DNA from: Actinomycetes bacterium | Lineage (GTDB): Bacteria; Actinomycetota; Actinomycetes; Actinomycetales; Microbacteriaceae | DNA length: 5,378 nucleotides | NCBI GenBank assembly: GCA_023432005.1 | Contig: JAEYVF010000010.1 | Coordinates: 1 to 5,378, forward strand | Reading direction: 5' to 3' | In this document: positions 4,754 to 5,378 of the stretch, piece by piece | How positions within the stretch are numbered: the first letter of the stretch is position 1 | Layout: each line of letters begins with the position of its first letter | Notes under the pieces: generated by a model | Database searches by the model: none | What the model was told of the DNA's origin: nothing | Seen by the model: the letters and a program-made list of their open reading frames with translations, nothing else | Made by a program: the position numbers and the translations under genes

Positions 4754-4954
4754 GAACTCCGGCCAGTCGGAGCCGGGAGCCATGGCGGCATGGAGCGCGC
4801 TCTTGGCCACCTCGAGGGTCGGGTAGGTGCCGCGGTACTCCGCGTCGTCGATCAGCTTGACGTTGAAGCCGTCGGCCGTGCGGTGGATCGCCCCCACGGC
4901 TCCGGCCTGTCCGAAGGCCACCCACCGCTGCTCGACAGTCGCGCTCTCGCTCAT
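4742..4954 (-). CDS. Small conserved-looking protein of unknown function (70 residues)
   Basis: The product is 70 residues with no signal peptide, membrane segment or cysteine. The sequence contains QRWVAFGQAGAVGAIHRTADGF (9-30), a beta-like VKLIDDAEYRGTYPTL (32-47), a helix EVAKSALHAAM (48-58) and an aromatic, charged tail DWPEFREH (63-70). It looks like a small folded cytoplasmic protein rather than a chance frame. The ATG at 4954 has an SD (AAGGAG, 4960-4965) 5 nt upstream and a good promoter at 4995-5023. An open-frame extension to 5023 has no such support. I recall similar short proteins in Microbacteriaceae but recognise no function. It lies between ssb and a TetR-type gene on the same strand; the 136-nt gap to ssb leaves co-transcription open. 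Confidence 0.8.
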   Translation of the reverse strand: MSESATVEQRWVAFGQAGAVGAIHRTADGFNVKLIDDAEYRGTYPTLEVAKSALHAAMAPGSDWPEFREH

Positions 4955-4994
4955 GATCTCTCCTTCAGCCTCGTCCGACCGGGATCTCACCTCG

Positions 4995-5023
4995 ACGCTA
5001 CCCCGGGGCGCGCGGAAGGTCAC
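4995..5023 (-). promoter_or_regulatory. Promoter of the 70-residue protein gene
   Basis: On the minus strand a -35 box GTGACC (5023-5018) and a -10 box TAGCGT (5000-4995) are separated by exactly 17 bp. The -10 fits TANNNT and the -35 shares TGAC with TTGACA. The predicted start near 4988 leaves a leader of about 34 nt containing the SD. It may also drive ssb and the lipoprotein gene if the hairpin at 4735-4753 is leaky. Confidence 0.5.
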
Positions 5024-5051
5024 GGGAGGATCACGAACCGTCGGCGTTCAC

Positions 5052-5378
5052 TCAGGAGAGGGTCGCGAGGCCCGACCAGACGGTCCGCAGAAGGCGCTCG
5101 AAGCTCGCATCCACGTCGTCCGGCAGGCCGAAGCCGCCCGCGTTCTCGAGCACGACGAACCCGTGCACCGCGGCGCGGAGGATGCGCACGGCGTCGACCT
5201 CGCGCTCGGTCGGCACCCCGGCCTCGCGCACCACGCCCGCGAGCAGCGCGACCGTGCGCTCGGCGACGCCCCGCAGCTCCGGCGACGCGTCGCGACCGGG
5301 GGCCGGCTGGCCGGCGAGGTAGAGCGCCGGATGCGCGAGCGCCTCCCGGCGCATCACGCGCGCCACGTCGGCGAAGGC
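5052..5378 (-). CDS. TetR/AcrR-family transcriptional regulator, C-terminal part (5' end outside window)
   Basis: The visible 108 residues end at the stop 5052-5054 and stay open to the window edge. The fragment is all-helical. It starts with DVARVMRREALAHPALYLAGQP and ends with VHGFVVLENAGGFGLPDDVDASFERLL (about residues 70-96). The His-Gly followed by an aromatic and a Gly-Leu-Pro-Asp-Asp turn is typical of the WHG-type ligand-binding domain (TetR_C_33-like). Proteins of this family repress nearby or own promoters and release DNA on binding a small molecule. The helix-turn-helix domain is outside the window, so the target cannot be guessed. The stop lies 97 nt before the start codon of the 70-residue gene on the same strand, which has its own promoter. 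Confidence 0.83.
   Translation of the reverse strand, partial: AFADVARVMRREALAHPALYLAGQPAPGRDASPELRGVAERTVALLAGVVREAGVPTEREVDAVRILRAAVHGFVVLENAGGFGLPDDVDASFERLLRTVWSGLATLS

Overview
The window is very GC-rich (well over two thirds G+C by eye, with strong G/C preference at third codon positions). It carries protein families typical of actinobacteria, and the mix best fits a member of the Microbacteriaceae. That mix is a cytoplasmic sulfite-oxidase-like enzyme with a DUF6510-type partner, a DUF6993-type lipoprotein, a divergent second SSB and a WHG-type TetR regulator. The taxonomic placement is an inference from gene content; no rRNA or other marker is present.

Left part (1-1860) is a molybdenum cofactor biosynthesis locus. 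The C-terminus of a MoaB/MogA-type protein (1-150) overlaps moaE (143-562), both on the plus strand. They converge on moaA-moaD (1860 to 564, minus strand), which overlap each other by 8 nt. The moaE and moaD stop codons are only 1 nt apart and lie together in the loop of a G/C hairpin. MoaA makes the cyclic pterin precursor with MoaC (not visible here). MoaD and MoaE form molybdopterin synthase. MogA/MoaB-type proteins act in the later adenylylation and metal-insertion steps.

Middle part (1861-3615) is a tight three-gene plus-strand operon read divergently from moaA across a 69-bp intergenic region. It encodes a small cytoplasmic molybdopterin oxidoreductase of the sulfite oxidase fold, an FAD/NAD(P)H ferredoxin-reductase-like protein, and a two-CxxC protein resembling DUF6510. 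Both directions have a recognisable promoter in the short divergent region: a near-consensus -35/-10 pair for the enzyme operon, and a -10 placed for leaderless transcription of moaA. The cofactor genes and the enzyme that needs the cofactor are therefore physically linked. The simplest reading is that NAD(P)H electrons pass through the flavoprotein to the Mo enzyme, or in reverse, with an undefined role for the two-CxxC protein.

Right part (3616-5378) holds four minus-strand genes with no evident link to molybdenum: a small secreted lipoprotein, a single-stranded DNA-binding protein with a degenerate acidic tail, a 70-residue protein of unknown function with its own good promoter, and the C-terminal part of a TetR-family regulator running off the end. 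No tRNA, rRNA, CRISPR array, insertion sequence or phage gene was seen. No gene-free stretch exceeds 300 bases; the longest, 4606-4741, holds an SD sequence, small palindromes and no convincing promoter.
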